A model generated the notes under the pieces. It made no database searches. It worked only from the letters and a program-made list of their open reading frames with translations, and had not been told where the DNA came from. Source: Paenibacillus sp. SC116 (GTDB taxonomy: Bacteria > Bacillota > Bacilli > Paenibacillales > Paenibacillaceae). Taken from it: a stretch of DNA of 64,000 nucleotides. Positions 26,046 to 34,248 of the stretch are shown here, in pieces (the first letter of the stretch is position 1; the number at the start of each line of letters is the position of its first letter). Both the position numbers and the translations under genes were made by a program. Location of the stretch: contig NZ_JANIOF010000002.1 in the NCBI RefSeq assembly GCF_024733555.1, forward strand, positions 62,001-126,000. Direction: 5' to 3'.

Positions 26046-27215
26046 TTATTTCTTTTTATATACCAATCTCCTCATTAGTACTTCCAATGGTCCAGTCCTA
26101 TTCCTCTTTTCCAGTATTGTGGCTAACACAACAGAGAGAACCCAAATCCCTACTGCAATAATCGCAGCTATACCGTTGCCCACCTGTCCTCCTAAATTAA
26201 GCGCCACTGGCGATAAGAAGAGCACAAGCAATGCCTCGTTCAAAACATAAAAGGTTAAGGAGCGTTTGCCTAAAGCCATTAAAGAAGAAGTAATGCGTCC
26301 AGGCTCTTTTATTTTTGCGCCAATAATGCCAAATAGCGTCGCGTACGCTAATCCTCCAGCGATTCCTGTAATGATGTGTATTCCATTAGTGAGTCCGGCT
26401 GTAAAATAACTAGGGTTCCACACGTTTCCTATCAAAGATAATGGAATTGCTCCTAGCAAAGAGACTATCAATCCGGTAATCGTTATGAGATACATGCTTT
26501 TTAAACGTGGCTCGGGTTTAGATAATAGCTGATATCTGGCGATCCAAATGCCGATTAGTACGGAAGGAAGAACCGGGAATAAAACATGAATGAAAATAGG
26601 GATGATAGGAACGGAAATCAATTTGATTAAAATAGTATTCAGGTAAGTATCTGTGGCAGAAACTCCTGGAGCGAGACCATAGCTACCAGTGGCTTGCATC
26701 AAAAAACTCCACACTAGAGGGGTAAGAATGACGTACAATACAGTGATCAGTACAAAAGTTCGTATTAGTGTTTTATTTGTACGTGTTAAGACCCAACTAA
26801 CTAGCAGCCCGGTGATACCGTAAGCGATAAGAATATCTTGGCCCCCGATTACTGCGATTAAAATAATCCCAAATAGTATCAAATACCACGATCGGCGCCG
26901 TATCGTCTTTACGGCTTCTTTCTCACTAGTTCCTTTAGAGAGTTGGCTTTTAAATGCAAGAACTAAACCATACCCGAATAAGACGGCAAACATGGCTCTT
27001 GCTCGATTATCAATGATGAACTGGCCAAAAAAGTTAACTGCCTGATCTAAGAACGTAATACCTTCTACCCTGTGCATGATCCCAGGATCAGAGGCGTACA
27101 AATAGAGCGGTGCATGTGCGAGAGCAATTAACAGCAGCATCGTACCGCGTGCTAGATCCAATGAAACGGCACGCTTTTTACCTTCGGTTGTACTTTTGCT
27201 TAATGAAACGGACAC
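26046..27215 (-). CDS. DUF418-domain multi-pass membrane protein (YeiB-like)
   Basis: 389 aa, about ten hydrophobic segments. The N-terminal signature SLDLARGTMLLLIALAHAP and the C-terminal DUF418 region (LMALGKRSLTFYVLNEALLVL, then GPLEVLMRR) identify the family; related to acyltransferase-3-like membrane proteins. Function is undefined, perhaps transport or modification of small metabolites. The frame begins at a GTG at 27230 that overlaps GGAGGAG; the GTG at 27215, 6 bases after this site, is the likely start. It ends 3 bases from the shared terminator. Confidence 0.87.
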   Translation of the reverse strand: MSVSLSKSTTEGKKRAVSLDLARGTMLLLIALAHAPLYLYASDPGIMHRVEGITFLDQAVNFFGQFIIDNRARAMFAVLFGYGLVLAFKSQLSKGTSEKEAVKTIRRRSWYLILFGIILIAVIGGQDILIAYGITGLLVSWVLTRTNKTLIRTFVLITVLYVILTPLVWSFLMQATGSYGLAPGVSATDTYLNTILIKLISVPIIPIFIHVLFPVLPSVLIGIWIARYQLLSKPEPRLKSMYLITITGLIVSLLGAIPLSLIGNVWNPSYFTAGLTNGIHIITGIAGGLAYATLFGIIGAKIKEPGRITSSLMALGKRSLTFYVLNEALLVLFLSPVALNLGGQVGNGIAAIIAVGIWVLSVVLATILEKRNRTGPLEVLMRRLVYKKK

Positions 27216-27329
27216 GCTAATCTCCTCCACTCAATCATAAAACTGATCATTTATTTAAAAAGTTGATTAATCGATTAAATCATAGTGGAGATTCAGCAAT
27301 TTGTCAATTAGATAAAGAACCAAGGAAAT

Positions 27330-27362
27330 AAAAAAGCCACTCCGTAATTGGAGTGGCTTTTG
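27330..27362 (-). terminator. Terminator of the M13 peptidase gene
   Basis: GCCACTCC / GGAGTGGC stem with loop of six, flanked by A and T runs on both sides, so it can work in both directions. It lies 52 bases past the stop codon. Confidence 0.85.
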
Positions 27363-27413
27363 CCTGCATATACAGATGTAACAGCTATTGGAATGATCTT
27401 CACCCGTTGTATG

Positions 27414-29765
27414 CTACCAGATCGAAACGCGATCCTTTGGAGCCACATACATGCCATCATCAGGCTTAATTCCATACGTATCGTAAAACTCCTGGAAGTT
27501 AACAACCGTGCGGTTCACCCGAACTTTATTGGCTGAATGGGTATCATTTTTACTTAGCAGCGCTGCGAATTCTTTTGTCGTGGTGGATTTCCACAACTTC
27601 GCGTTGCTTTCGAAGAACGCTTTATAATCCGGCTTGCTCATTTCGGATACTACTTGCAGGGCAGCGGCCATACCGCCCAAATCAGCGACATTTTCGCTTA
27701 GTGTAAGCAGACCGTCGTTCAGTACACCTGGAACAATCTCAATTCCGTTATAGAACTCGATTAGTTCCTGGTTTTTCTGTTTGAATTTCTTAAAGTCCTC
27801 GTCTGTCCACCAATTCTTTGCATTTCCCATTTCGTCGTAGGCTGATCCCTTGTTATCGAATGCATGGCTAATTTCATGACCGATGACCATACCGATGGCT
27901 CCAAGGTTTGCTTCAGGCTTCGCCTTCGTGTCGTAGAAAGGCGCTTGAAGAATACCAGTAGGGAACGTAATTTCGTTATTTAGCGGATTGTAGAATGCAT
28001 TTACGGTGTACACGCTAGTTAACCATTTCGCTCTATCAACTGGTTTACCCAGCAGTGCCTTCTGATCATCGCTGTATGCTTTGGTTACTGCGAAGGAATT
28101 AGAGAACAAAGAACCGCCTTCACCGTATGTCTTGATCGTTACTTTGTCTAAGGTGTTATCCCACTTGTCTGGATATCCGATCTTCACCATCATCGTATCG
28201 AGCTTTTTAATTGCTTTTGTTTTTGTCGTTTCGGACATCCAGTCAAGTGCTTTGATTCGTTTCTCATACGTAGCGATTAATTGATCAACCATTTGTTCAA
28301 CATCTTTTTTAGCTTCCGGTGAAAAATGCTTCTCGATAAACATTTGCTCCAAGTATCCGCTCATCGTGGATGTAGTAATTGCGACTGCGATTTCCTTGTC
28401 TGTTTTTTCTCCCGTAACGCCATATATTGTTGCAAATTCATTTGCAGCGTCCCTGAACCCATCGGACAACAAACTGCCTGTTGCCGAGAGCAAATGTACT
28501 TTGGAGTAAGCCTTTAGCGCTTCAAGATTCGCTTCTGTTAATAACTCTGCACCTTTTTGAGCAAGCTTCACGTCAAATACGATTACTTTATCAGCACTGT
28601 CGACCTTCATTGATTTCAGAGCTTGCTTGATATCGACTTCTTTATGCATATCATCGAATTTCTCGATGGTATATGGATTGTAGTATTTATTGACGTCGCC
28701 TTTCTCATGAGGATTAAGTGACACAGAAGCTAAGCTCTTCTCCATCTCATAAACCTTCTCGGCACGGGCTTGCGCAGCAGCTTCTTTCTCGCCCGTCAGC
28801 ATGAGCATTTTGGTCATATGTTGAATATGAGCCTTTTTCACTTTCGCATCTTCGTTTACAAAGCTGTTTTTGTCCAGACCAGTGCTTAGTCCAGTGAAGT
28901 ACAAAGCGTTTTCACTGCTGTTCTTGGCATCGCTCATAATTCCAAATTGGAATAACGTGCTTATACCTAATTCTTTCTCCAAGGTAAGATCGGCTTGGAC
29001 AAGCTCGTCGAGCGATTTTGCCTCATCGATAGCCTTTACATATTTTTGAATGGGTTCGATTCCTTGTTTATTTCTATTTTCGGTATCTAACGCAGTCGCG
29101 TAGAAATCGGCAAGCTTCTGTTCTTTTGTTCCTTTTGTGAATGGCTTACCTGATAGATCATCTATTATTTTTGTTATTTTATCATCGTTTTGTTTCTGCA
29201 GTTCGGAGAATCCACCACCCATAATTTCTCCTGCTGGGATGGTTGATTTATTTAACCACTGCTTATTGATTGCTTCATAGAAATCATCATTTACATGTGA
29301 TCCTTCAAGTGCCCACACTCTGTTGATAATCGTTTGGAACTCTGCGAGTGTAATCGTGTCGTTTACGCCTAATGTGCCATCAGGCTTGCCTGTTAGTACG
29401 CCTGCTTCTGCAAGTTTATCGATATCTTTCTTAGCCCAAGCTGGCACATCTGTAAACTTAGCGCCAAATGTCCCTATACGCAGATCATTTCCTACAGGTT
29501 TCGGCAATTCGCCGAATGCTCTGCTTAACATAACGAGAGCTTCTACCTTCTTAACCGGCTCATTTTCTCTTAAATTTCCGTCTCCATTGCCATGAATAAC
29601 GGCTTTGTTATTACTTCCTGATTGGTAAGCGTCAGCTGCTGCCGACAAAGTAGTAACGATCTCTCCTCTTGTCGCTGGCTTCGGCTTGTCAGCTGCATAC
29701 ACAGATACACTAAATGAGAGGGCCATGGTCATGGCCATGAGTAAGGATACTAACTTCTTTTTCAT
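27414..29765 (-). CDS. Secreted M13-family (neprilysin-like, PepO) metallopeptidase with N-terminal SLH region
   Basis: 783 aa. Signal peptide at residues 1-24 (cleavage near VYA/AD). Residues about 30-155 hold SLH repeats (FTDVPAWAKKDIDKLAEAGV, then KPDGTLGVNDTITLAEF), which anchor the enzyme to secondary cell-wall polymer. The M13 domain starts with DDFYEAINKQWL; the zinc motif is H630-E-I-S-H and the third ligand E691 lies in SENVADLGG. NAFYNP, the family substrate-binding motif, is present. M13 enzymes cleave short peptides outside the cell. RBS AAGGAG lies before ATG. A degraded copy of its 3' end lies at 30389. Confidence 0.93.
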   Translation of the reverse strand: MKKKLVSLLMAMTMALSFSVSVYAADKPKPATRGEIVTTLSAAADAYQSGSNNKAVIHGNGDGNLRENEPVKKVEALVMLSRAFGELPKPVGNDLRIGTFGAKFTDVPAWAKKDIDKLAEAGVLTGKPDGTLGVNDTITLAEFQTIINRVWALEGSHVNDDFYEAINKQWLNKSTIPAGEIMGGGFSELQKQNDDKITKIIDDLSGKPFTKGTKEQKLADFYATALDTENRNKQGIEPIQKYVKAIDEAKSLDELVQADLTLEKELGISTLFQFGIMSDAKNSSENALYFTGLSTGLDKNSFVNEDAKVKKAHIQHMTKMLMLTGEKEAAAQARAEKVYEMEKSLASVSLNPHEKGDVNKYYNPYTIEKFDDMHKEVDIKQALKSMKVDSADKVIVFDVKLAQKGAELLTEANLEALKAYSKVHLLSATGSLLSDGFRDAANEFATIYGVTGEKTDKEIAVAITTSTMSGYLEQMFIEKHFSPEAKKDVEQMVDQLIATYEKRIKALDWMSETTKTKAIKKLDTMMVKIGYPDKWDNTLDKVTIKTYGEGGSLFSNSFAVTKAYSDDQKALLGKPVDRAKWLTSVYTVNAFYNPLNNEITFPTGILQAPFYDTKAKPEANLGAIGMVIGHEISHAFDNKGSAYDEMGNAKNWWTDEDFKKFKQKNQELIEFYNGIEIVPGVLNDGLLTLSENVADLGGMAAALQVVSEMSKPDYKAFFESNAKLWKSTTTKEFAALLSKNDTHSANKVRVNRTVVNFQEFYDTYGIKPDDGMYVAPKDRVSIW

Positions 29766-29893
29766 CGTTGGGCTCCTTCAGGGTGTAATTTATGTATAAA
29801 TAATGGTGTATAAACAGGAATTTTTCCCATTTATCTCCTTCGATTATAGCTGATATTGTCCAAATTGAAAATGTTGTAAGTAGCTTCGGTGGT

Positions 29894-30105
29894 GCTCTAA
29901 CGTTTGCCACGGACGTTATTTTTACGCAATCGTCCATATTTAACTTTTAACGTTTGCCAGAGCGCTTATTTTAGCCATTATGGTGAAATTTATTGCTTAT
30001 ACGTTCAAATAGGCTCCCTGACAACCGTTACATCTTAAAATAAGCAAATATAAGCTAAATAGCCTCTGTGGCACCCGTTAATGCAATTTAGTCTGCCAAA
30101 TGGCG
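29894..30105. repeat. Four-element inverted/direct repeat unit, copy A
   Basis: Four imperfect copies of a 23-25-base element: TAACGTTTGCCACGGACG (29898), TAACGTTTGCCAGAGCGC (29948), and two inverted copies, AAATAGGCTCCCTGACAACC (30007) and AAATAGCCTCTGTGGCACCC (30060 region). The forward and inverted copies are complementary, so the transcript could fold into a large cruciform. A second unit with the same order of four elements lies at 32678-32880 in the same orientation. Confidence 0.75.
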
Positions 30106-30244
30106 TTGATGGTTAACTAATTTCGGTAGGGGAAAATCACCACAAGTGGTACCCTCTGTTTACTTTAGAGTAAAGATCATACAGCCAAGATAATGATTCG
30201 GTGATTTGATCTAGGAAGTGTTCTAAATATACGGCAAATAAACT

Positions 30245-30302
30245 GGCGTGATAACAAATACCCTATAGGTAGACTTTTTAGCACGCCTACCCTATAGGGT
30301 AC
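30245..30302. repeat. Pair of near-perfect palindromes in an inverted repeat
   Basis: TACCCTATAGGTA (30259-30271) and TACCCTATAGGGTA (30288-30301) lie 29 bases apart; GGCGTG (30245) and CACGCC (30282) form additional inverted arms around the first palindrome. Could be a protein binding site or part of a folded RNA. No gene is linked to it with certainty. Confidence 0.5.
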
Positions 30303-30388
30303 ATTTTTGATGGATGCGGTTATGCCTTTATATATGGATGTACGGATGTAAAATAAGGACTATTGGAACGATCTCTAGCGGCTTTTAT

Positions 30389-30462
30389 GTTACCAGATCG
30401 AAATGCGATCCTTTGGAGCTACGTACATGCCATCACCAGGCTTAATTCCATACGTACAGTAA
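30389..30462 (-). pseudogene. Relic of the 3' end of a second M13 peptidase gene
   Basis: Read on the minus strand this encodes YGIKPGDGMYVAPKDR then ISIW and a stop, against YGIKPDDGMYVAPKDR-VSIW at the end of the intact M13 peptidase (27414). DNA identity is about 90 percent over 70 bases and continues about 25 bases past the stop codon (CTATTGGAA-CGATCT). No start or catalytic region remains. The relic begins 6 bases after the stop of the agmatine deiminase gene, so the rest of this gene copy was lost or replaced at that point. Confidence 0.85.
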
Positions 30463-30468
30463 CACGAT

Positions 30469-31608
30469 TTACTTTAAATCGATGGGCTGCTGTTGTGTAA
30501 CACAATGAATCATGCCACCGTCTTTATAAAGCTCGCGTACATCAATGCCAACTACTTCACGGTCAGGGTACAATTTTTGAATCATATCGTTTGCTACCTT
30601 GTCATTAGGATCATTATAATTCGGAACAATTACAACGTTATTCCCAATATAATAATTAATATAGGAACCTTTGTACCCAAGCTTCTTCCCACTGTCTAGA
30701 ACGACATTTTTCTTAGTAAGTGGTAATTGCACGTACTGATACGGCTTATTGGATACGTTTTTAGCATTCATTAGGGTCTTAATATCTTTTTTGGAGACAC
30801 CCCATTCTTCTAAATCGTCCCCGTTCATCGTTACAATGGTGGACTTGTCATGGAATTTAGCGAATCCATCGATATGGAAGTCTGTAATATCCAGACCTGG
30901 CACACCATCTAACCACACAAAATTAGTAGCGCCAAGATATTCAGTGATATATTCCTCTATTTCCGCCTCTGAAAATTTTGCATTTCGATTTTTATTCGTA
31001 ACTGCACTGCGTGTTGATAAAAAGGTGCCATTACCATCTAATTCGAATGCTCCACCTTCGAGTACAATTTCATTGAGATCAATGTTCTCTATGCCCGTCT
31101 GCTTGCTAAGCTTTTTAGCGATGGCTGCATCTTTTTTATACGGTGTTTTCTTACCCCAACCATTAAATCCCCAGTCCATCATTTTCAGGTTGTTATCTTT
31201 ATCGTACACAAAAATAGGTGCAGTATCTCTAGCCCATACATCGTCGGTAGGCACAATATAGAAGTCGATTTTGTCCATATTTACGCCCTCATCATACAGA
31301 AGATCATAAATATATTCTTTTTCGTATTTGTCATAGGCGATAATATGAACATTTTCCCCTTCACTTAGTGCATGGGTCATTTCGACCCAAATATCCTCAA
31401 GATTCTCTTTATGGCCTTTGCCATAGGTGTAGTTATGGGGCCATTGTAACCATGTCCCTTCGTGCTTGCTACTTTCATCAGGCATCGTGTATTTGCCTAC
31501 ACTTTGTGCCTTGGCGCTGTGACTCTCAGCAGGTGAACTGTGAAAGCACCCAACTAGAACTCCTGCCGTTACTAATATTCCTGAACACAATACCATTACC
31601 TTATTCAT
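30469..31608 (-). CDS. Agmatine deiminase / peptidylarginine deiminase-family lipoprotein
   Basis: 379 aa. Lipobox LVGC with Cys21 after a hydrophobic segment, so the enzyme is exported and anchored. The PAD_porph catalytic set is present: EGTWLQWPHN, WARDTAPIFV, VLEGGAFELDGNG, DFHIDGFAKF and the nucleophile Cys369 in GGMIHCVTQQQP. Cytosolic agmatine deiminases make N-carbamoylputrescine and ammonia; a surface version could act on agmatine or arginine-containing peptides outside the cell. RBS AGGAG lies before ATG. It is followed by the M13 relic and preceded by a MerR gene in the same direction. Confidence 0.88.
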   Translation of the reverse strand: MNKVMVLCSGILVTAGVLVGCFHSSPAESHSAKAQSVGKYTMPDESSKHEGTWLQWPHNYTYGKGHKENLEDIWVEMTHALSEGENVHIIAYDKYEKEYIYDLLYDEGVNMDKIDFYIVPTDDVWARDTAPIFVYDKDNNLKMMDWGFNGWGKKTPYKKDAAIAKKLSKQTGIENIDLNEIVLEGGAFELDGNGTFLSTRSAVTNKNRNAKFSEAEIEEYITEYLGATNFVWLDGVPGLDITDFHIDGFAKFHDKSTIVTMNGDDLEEWGVSKKDIKTLMNAKNVSNKPYQYVQLPLTKKNVVLDSGKKLGYKGSYINYYIGNNVVIVPNYNDPNDKVANDMIQKLYPDREVVGIDVRELYKDGGMIHCVTQQQPIDLK

Positions 31609-31685
31609 CTCATAATCTCCTTTGTAGGCGGATATCGTTCTCTTGGATGTAGAATAAGCTTTGACATTGTGTTAAGGTCAAGCGA

Positions 31686-32519
31686 TTATTTCTTTGCTGC
31701 TTTAGCGACGGGGAAAAAGACTTGTGTTACATACTCTTCTACAGGACAGTCACATTCAGGTCCTTTCAAATAAGTTTCATAAGGCGGACTAACCAAGTGG
31801 TAACCGTTGCCCTCTGTCCATTCTTCAAGTGCGATATGGGCGTATCCGATATTGTCATAACTTCCGATATGCAGCGTAGTAGCAACGTACGCTTCAGGCC
31901 ATTTTTTTAATGTCCAATCTTTCAATAAGGAACCGTCATTGTCTTTGACATGTGCGACCGGGATAATTAATTCAACATCACTATGATCAGGAATAAACTC
32001 TTCATCAAAAAAGATGGCGGACGGAGCACTAAGCAACTGAATATGTTCCTTTTCCGCTTTTTCGTATAAAGCATCTACATACTTGTCCATGTCCTTTATG
32101 TTTGCCTGCAGTCTTTGGCTCAAGACAATTATCTCGTTTCTCATACCGAGCCATATATCATAAGGTCTTCTTTCCCCTCGAATAATATCCGTGTTTGTTT
32201 CCATCATTTCTTGCATTTCTGAAATGATCTGTCGATAGCGATTCATTTCGTCGGATAGTTCATTCACTTTAGCTACCATCAATTCAGGGAAGAAGGTCTT
32301 GTCTGAGGTCTGAAGAATCGATTTGATCTCTGGCAGGGAGAACTTATATTCTTTTAATTTCTTGATACGTAATGCTGTCTCCAGTTGATCTTTTTCATAA
32401 TATCTGTACCCATTGGTTGTATCTACGTGAACGGGTTTTAAGAGATCTTCCTTGTCATAGTGGCGCAACATGCGTGCACTCATTTTGCAAAGCTGCGAAA
32501 ATCTGCTGATCGTGTACAT
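31686..32519 (-). CDS. MerR-family regulator with GyrI-like effector domain
   Basis: 277 aa. Winged helix at the N terminus (TISRFSQLCKMSARMLRHYDKEDLL as two helices; then NGYRYYEKDQLETA), a long dimerisation helix (about 75-125) and a C-terminal domain of about 130 residues (DVELIIPV, YVATTLHIGSYDNIG, PYETYLKGPE, VTQVFFPV) typical of GyrI-like small-molecule binding. Family members activate efflux or detoxification genes. The frame opens three codons earlier at 32528, but that ATG is part of the ribosome binding site AAGGATG, so 32519 is preferred. It may control the adjacent deiminase gene. Confidence 0.9.
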   Translation of the reverse strand: MYTISRFSQLCKMSARMLRHYDKEDLLKPVHVDTTNGYRYYEKDQLETALRIKKLKEYKFSLPEIKSILQTSDKTFFPELMVAKVNELSDEMNRYRQIISEMQEMMETNTDIIRGERRPYDIWLGMRNEIIVLSQRLQANIKDMDKYVDALYEKAEKEHIQLLSAPSAIFFDEEFIPDHSDVELIIPVAHVKDNDGSLLKDWTLKKWPEAYVATTLHIGSYDNIGYAHIALEEWTEGNGYHLVSPPYETYLKGPECDCPVEEYVTQVFFPVAKAAKK

Positions 32520-32958
32520 ATATATCATCCTTGTTTTTTAAAATAACCTAATTATATTTATGGAGCGTCCTACTTGTAATAAGTTCATAATAAGCCTAAT
32601 GTTGATCGTAGTTGTTTCAATTTATTATGGTTTACGTCTTGGTACGGTTTATTAATTTATTCTGTAAATGATGTTTAGCTCTAACGGTTGCCACTAACGT
32701 TATTTCAACAAAACATCGCATAATAATAGGTTAACGGTCCTAGGAGCGCTTAATGTAACAAAAACCGCAAATTTCATAGCCTTATCTAGCAAATAAGCTC
32801 TCTGGCATCCTTTACGTTTCAAATTGAGCATTTGTAAGCGGATAGCCTCTGTGACAACCGTTAATGCAACTCAATCTGCCGAAAGTGCTGTATAAGTATT
32901 GGTTAGACATAATGTAATTATAGGGCATTAAAAATAATATCGGGAATGTGATGAGGAT
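32520..32958. other. Intergenic region upstream of MerR and cat
   Basis: About 440 bases between divergent genes. It contains repeat unit copy B (32678-32880); the rest (32529-32677) is A/T-rich with no coding potential that I can support. The promoter for the cat transcript should lie just before 32951 but I could not choose one confidently. Confidence 0.5.
32678..32880. repeat. Four-element inverted/direct repeat unit, copy B
   Basis: The same order of elements as copy A: TAACGGTTGCCACTAACG (32682), TAACGGTCCTAGGAGCGC (32732), then inverted AAATAAGCTCTCTGGCATCC (32791) and GATAGCCTCTGTGACAACCG (32841). Both units start with GCTCTAACG and end with a GTTAATGCAA block and AATCTGCC-like sequence. 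The two copies are direct repeats flanking the deiminase-MerR block. Confidence 0.75.
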
Positions 32959-32988
32959 ATGGTTAAAGCGGTGGATCAAGCCTCCTAA
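32959..32988 (+). CDS. Nine-codon cat leader peptide
   Basis: ATG GTT AAA GCG GTG GAT CAA GCC TCC TAA encodes MVKAVDQAS. Length, the Met-Val-Lys start and the TCC-stop end inside the first arm of an RBS-hiding hairpin match the design of leader peptides of chloramphenicol-inducible cat genes such as cat-86, where drug-induced ribosome stalling in the leader opens the hairpin. The ribosome binding site of the leader is weak here (GAGG only 2 bases from ATG), the one part that does not fit well. Confidence 0.7.
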   Translation: MVKAVDQAS

Positions 32989-33015
32989 ATCAGAAAGCAT
33001 ATTGATTTTAGGAGG
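32981..33015 (+). promoter_or_regulatory. Translational attenuator hairpin of cat
   Basis: CCTCCTAAATCA (32981-32992) pairs with TGATTTTAGGAGG (33003-33015), a 12-bp stem with one bulged A and a 10-base loop. The 3' arm is the cat ribosome binding site GGAGG, 8 bases before the cat ATG. In the resting state cat translation would be blocked; a ribosome held in the leader peptide would free it. Confidence 0.85.
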
Positions 33016-33023
33016 ATATAAAA

Positions 33024-33695
33024 ATGATATTTAAACCGTTGAACATGGATGAGTGGAGCCGAAAGCCCTATTTTGAACACTATTTTCACAATGTCAGATG
33101 TACGTTTAGTGTGACAGCCAACCTTGATATTAGCGGCTTGTATGCAGAAGTTAAAAATAAAGGGATTAAGCTGTACCCAGCATTAATCTATATGATAACG
33201 ACTGCAGTAAACAGCCATCGTGAATTTCGTACCTGTTTTGATGTCGAAGGTCAATTAGGATATTGGGATAGCTTGTCTCCAAGCTTTACGATTTTTCATG
33301 ATGATGACAAGACTTTTTCAACGATTTGGACTGCCTGGAGTGAAGACTTCGGTGAGTTCTATCAAGGTTATCTGGATGATGTAAAAAAGTACGGAAGTCA
33401 TAAGGGGTTAGCTGCTAAGCCTGATGAGCCGCCCAATGCGTTCCCCATTTCGAGCATTCCATGGGTTCACTTTACGGGCTTTAACCTAAACATTTATACA
33501 GATGGCAGTTATCTTCAGCCTATATTTACGATGGGTAAATATGATAAGCAAGACGAAAAGGTACTGTTACCTCTGTCGGTGCAGCTTCATCATGCTGTGT
33601 GTGACGGCTATCATGCGGGCATTTTGTTCAATGAGATGCAGCTGTTGGCAGATGACTGCAGGAACTGGGTGCCAACCGATAGACTGTCACAGTAA
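33024..33695 (+). CDS. cat: Type A chloramphenicol O-acetyltransferase
   Basis: 223 aa, usual length of trimeric type A enzymes. Conserved features: FKPLNMDEWSRKPYFEHYF near the start, the CAT hydrophobic core LYPALIYMIT, FTGFNLNIYTDG, and the active-site segment QLHHAVCDGYHAG, whose second His (about residue 190) is the general base. The enzyme transfers acetyl from acetyl-CoA to chloramphenicol and inactivates it. Expression is probably inducible through the leader peptide and hairpin at 32959-33015. It stands alone, with a hairpin at 33719. Some type A relatives act on other small alcohols, but this one has the full catalytic signature. Confidence 0.92.
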   Translation: MIFKPLNMDEWSRKPYFEHYFHNVRCTFSVTANLDISGLYAEVKNKGIKLYPALIYMITTAVNSHREFRTCFDVEGQLGYWDSLSPSFTIFHDDDKTFSTIWTAWSEDFGEFYQGYLDDVKKYGSHKGLAAKPDEPPNAFPISSIPWVHFTGFNLNIYTDGSYLQPIFTMGKYDKQDEKVLLPLSVQLHHAVCDGYHAGILFNEMQLLADDCRNWVPTDRLSQ

Positions 33696-33718
33696 GCCTG
33701 TTGTTCATACTTTAACGG

Positions 33719-33750
33719 AAATACGGCTGCTTAGGGTAAGCAGCCGTATT
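33719..33750. terminator. Hairpin after cat
   Basis: A perfect 12-bp stem (AATACGGCTGCT / AGCAGCCGTATT) with loop TAGGGTA. T run is poor, but position and strength suggest a terminator for cat and perhaps for the convergent gene at 33817. Confidence 0.7.
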
Positions 33751-33816
33751 AATGATCTTACTGGCAGTGCCAAGTATGAACTCCATTAGAATTCAAATTT
33801 TCCTTTACAAATATTG

Positions 33817-34248
33817 CTACCTCGCATTGTCATAAGAACGATTGTGGTTATAATAAACCGCCTCAAACACCGCGAATACGCCGACGACCAGAGCAACAAA
33901 AATGACTGCGGCTGTGCCGATGGCTGTTAGGAAGGAACTGCTTAGCCCTAGTAAGATGATGCTTTTGAAGAGCCAAAGGAAATCGATTACGGATAAAGTA
34001 AGCACGGCTTTAGGAGAAACGGTTTTTCTGCTCGCTATTATAAATGTAAAAGCTACGACAAGAAGTAGGTAAGCGCCAGCCCCCATGAGAGCCGCCTGAT
34101 TATCTAGACCGGTCAGTTTGCCCACGAACCCGGGAAATAAAAGGAGCAGTAGAGCAGTCCCCCCGGAAGAAACACCATTCACCATTAAAACTTTTCTAAT
34201 CCATGATTCTCCTATCAGTTGTCTTGCTTGGTTTTGTTGTTGTGTCAT
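33817..34248 (-). CDS. Small four-helix membrane protein, unknown
   Basis: 143 aa. After a hydrophilic Gln-rich start (TQQQNQARQ), four hydrophobic helices follow (about residues 25-42, 55-74, 84-103 and 107-130) and a short tyrosine/asparagine-rich tail. I recognise no family motif. The frame opens at an ATG at 34266, but GAGGAG lies directly behind it and 10 bases before the ATG at 34248, so the shorter start is favoured. No close neighbours in an operon. Confidence 0.65.
   Translation of the reverse strand: MTQQQNQARQLIGESWIRKVLMVNGVSSGGTALLLLLFPGFVGKLTGLDNQAALMGAGAYLLLVVAFTFIIASRKTVSPKAVLTLSVIDFLWLFKSIILLGLSSSFLTAIGTAAVIFVALVVGVFAVFEAVYYNHNRSYDNAR

Larger units (their letters stand above)
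29766..30388. other. Long intergenic region upstream of the M13 peptidase gene
   Basis: About 620 bases with no gene. It holds the four-element repeat unit (29894-30105), a pair of palindromes (30259-30301), the promoter of the M13 gene (not pinpointed) and, at its right end, sequence related to the 3' flank of the M13 gene. Confidence 0.6.

Noticed and set aside
32951-33034. Longer alternative leader frame before cat, starting at the ATG at 32951
   Set aside because: It has no ribosome binding site, crosses the hairpin and overlaps the cat start; the nine-codon frame fits the known leader design.
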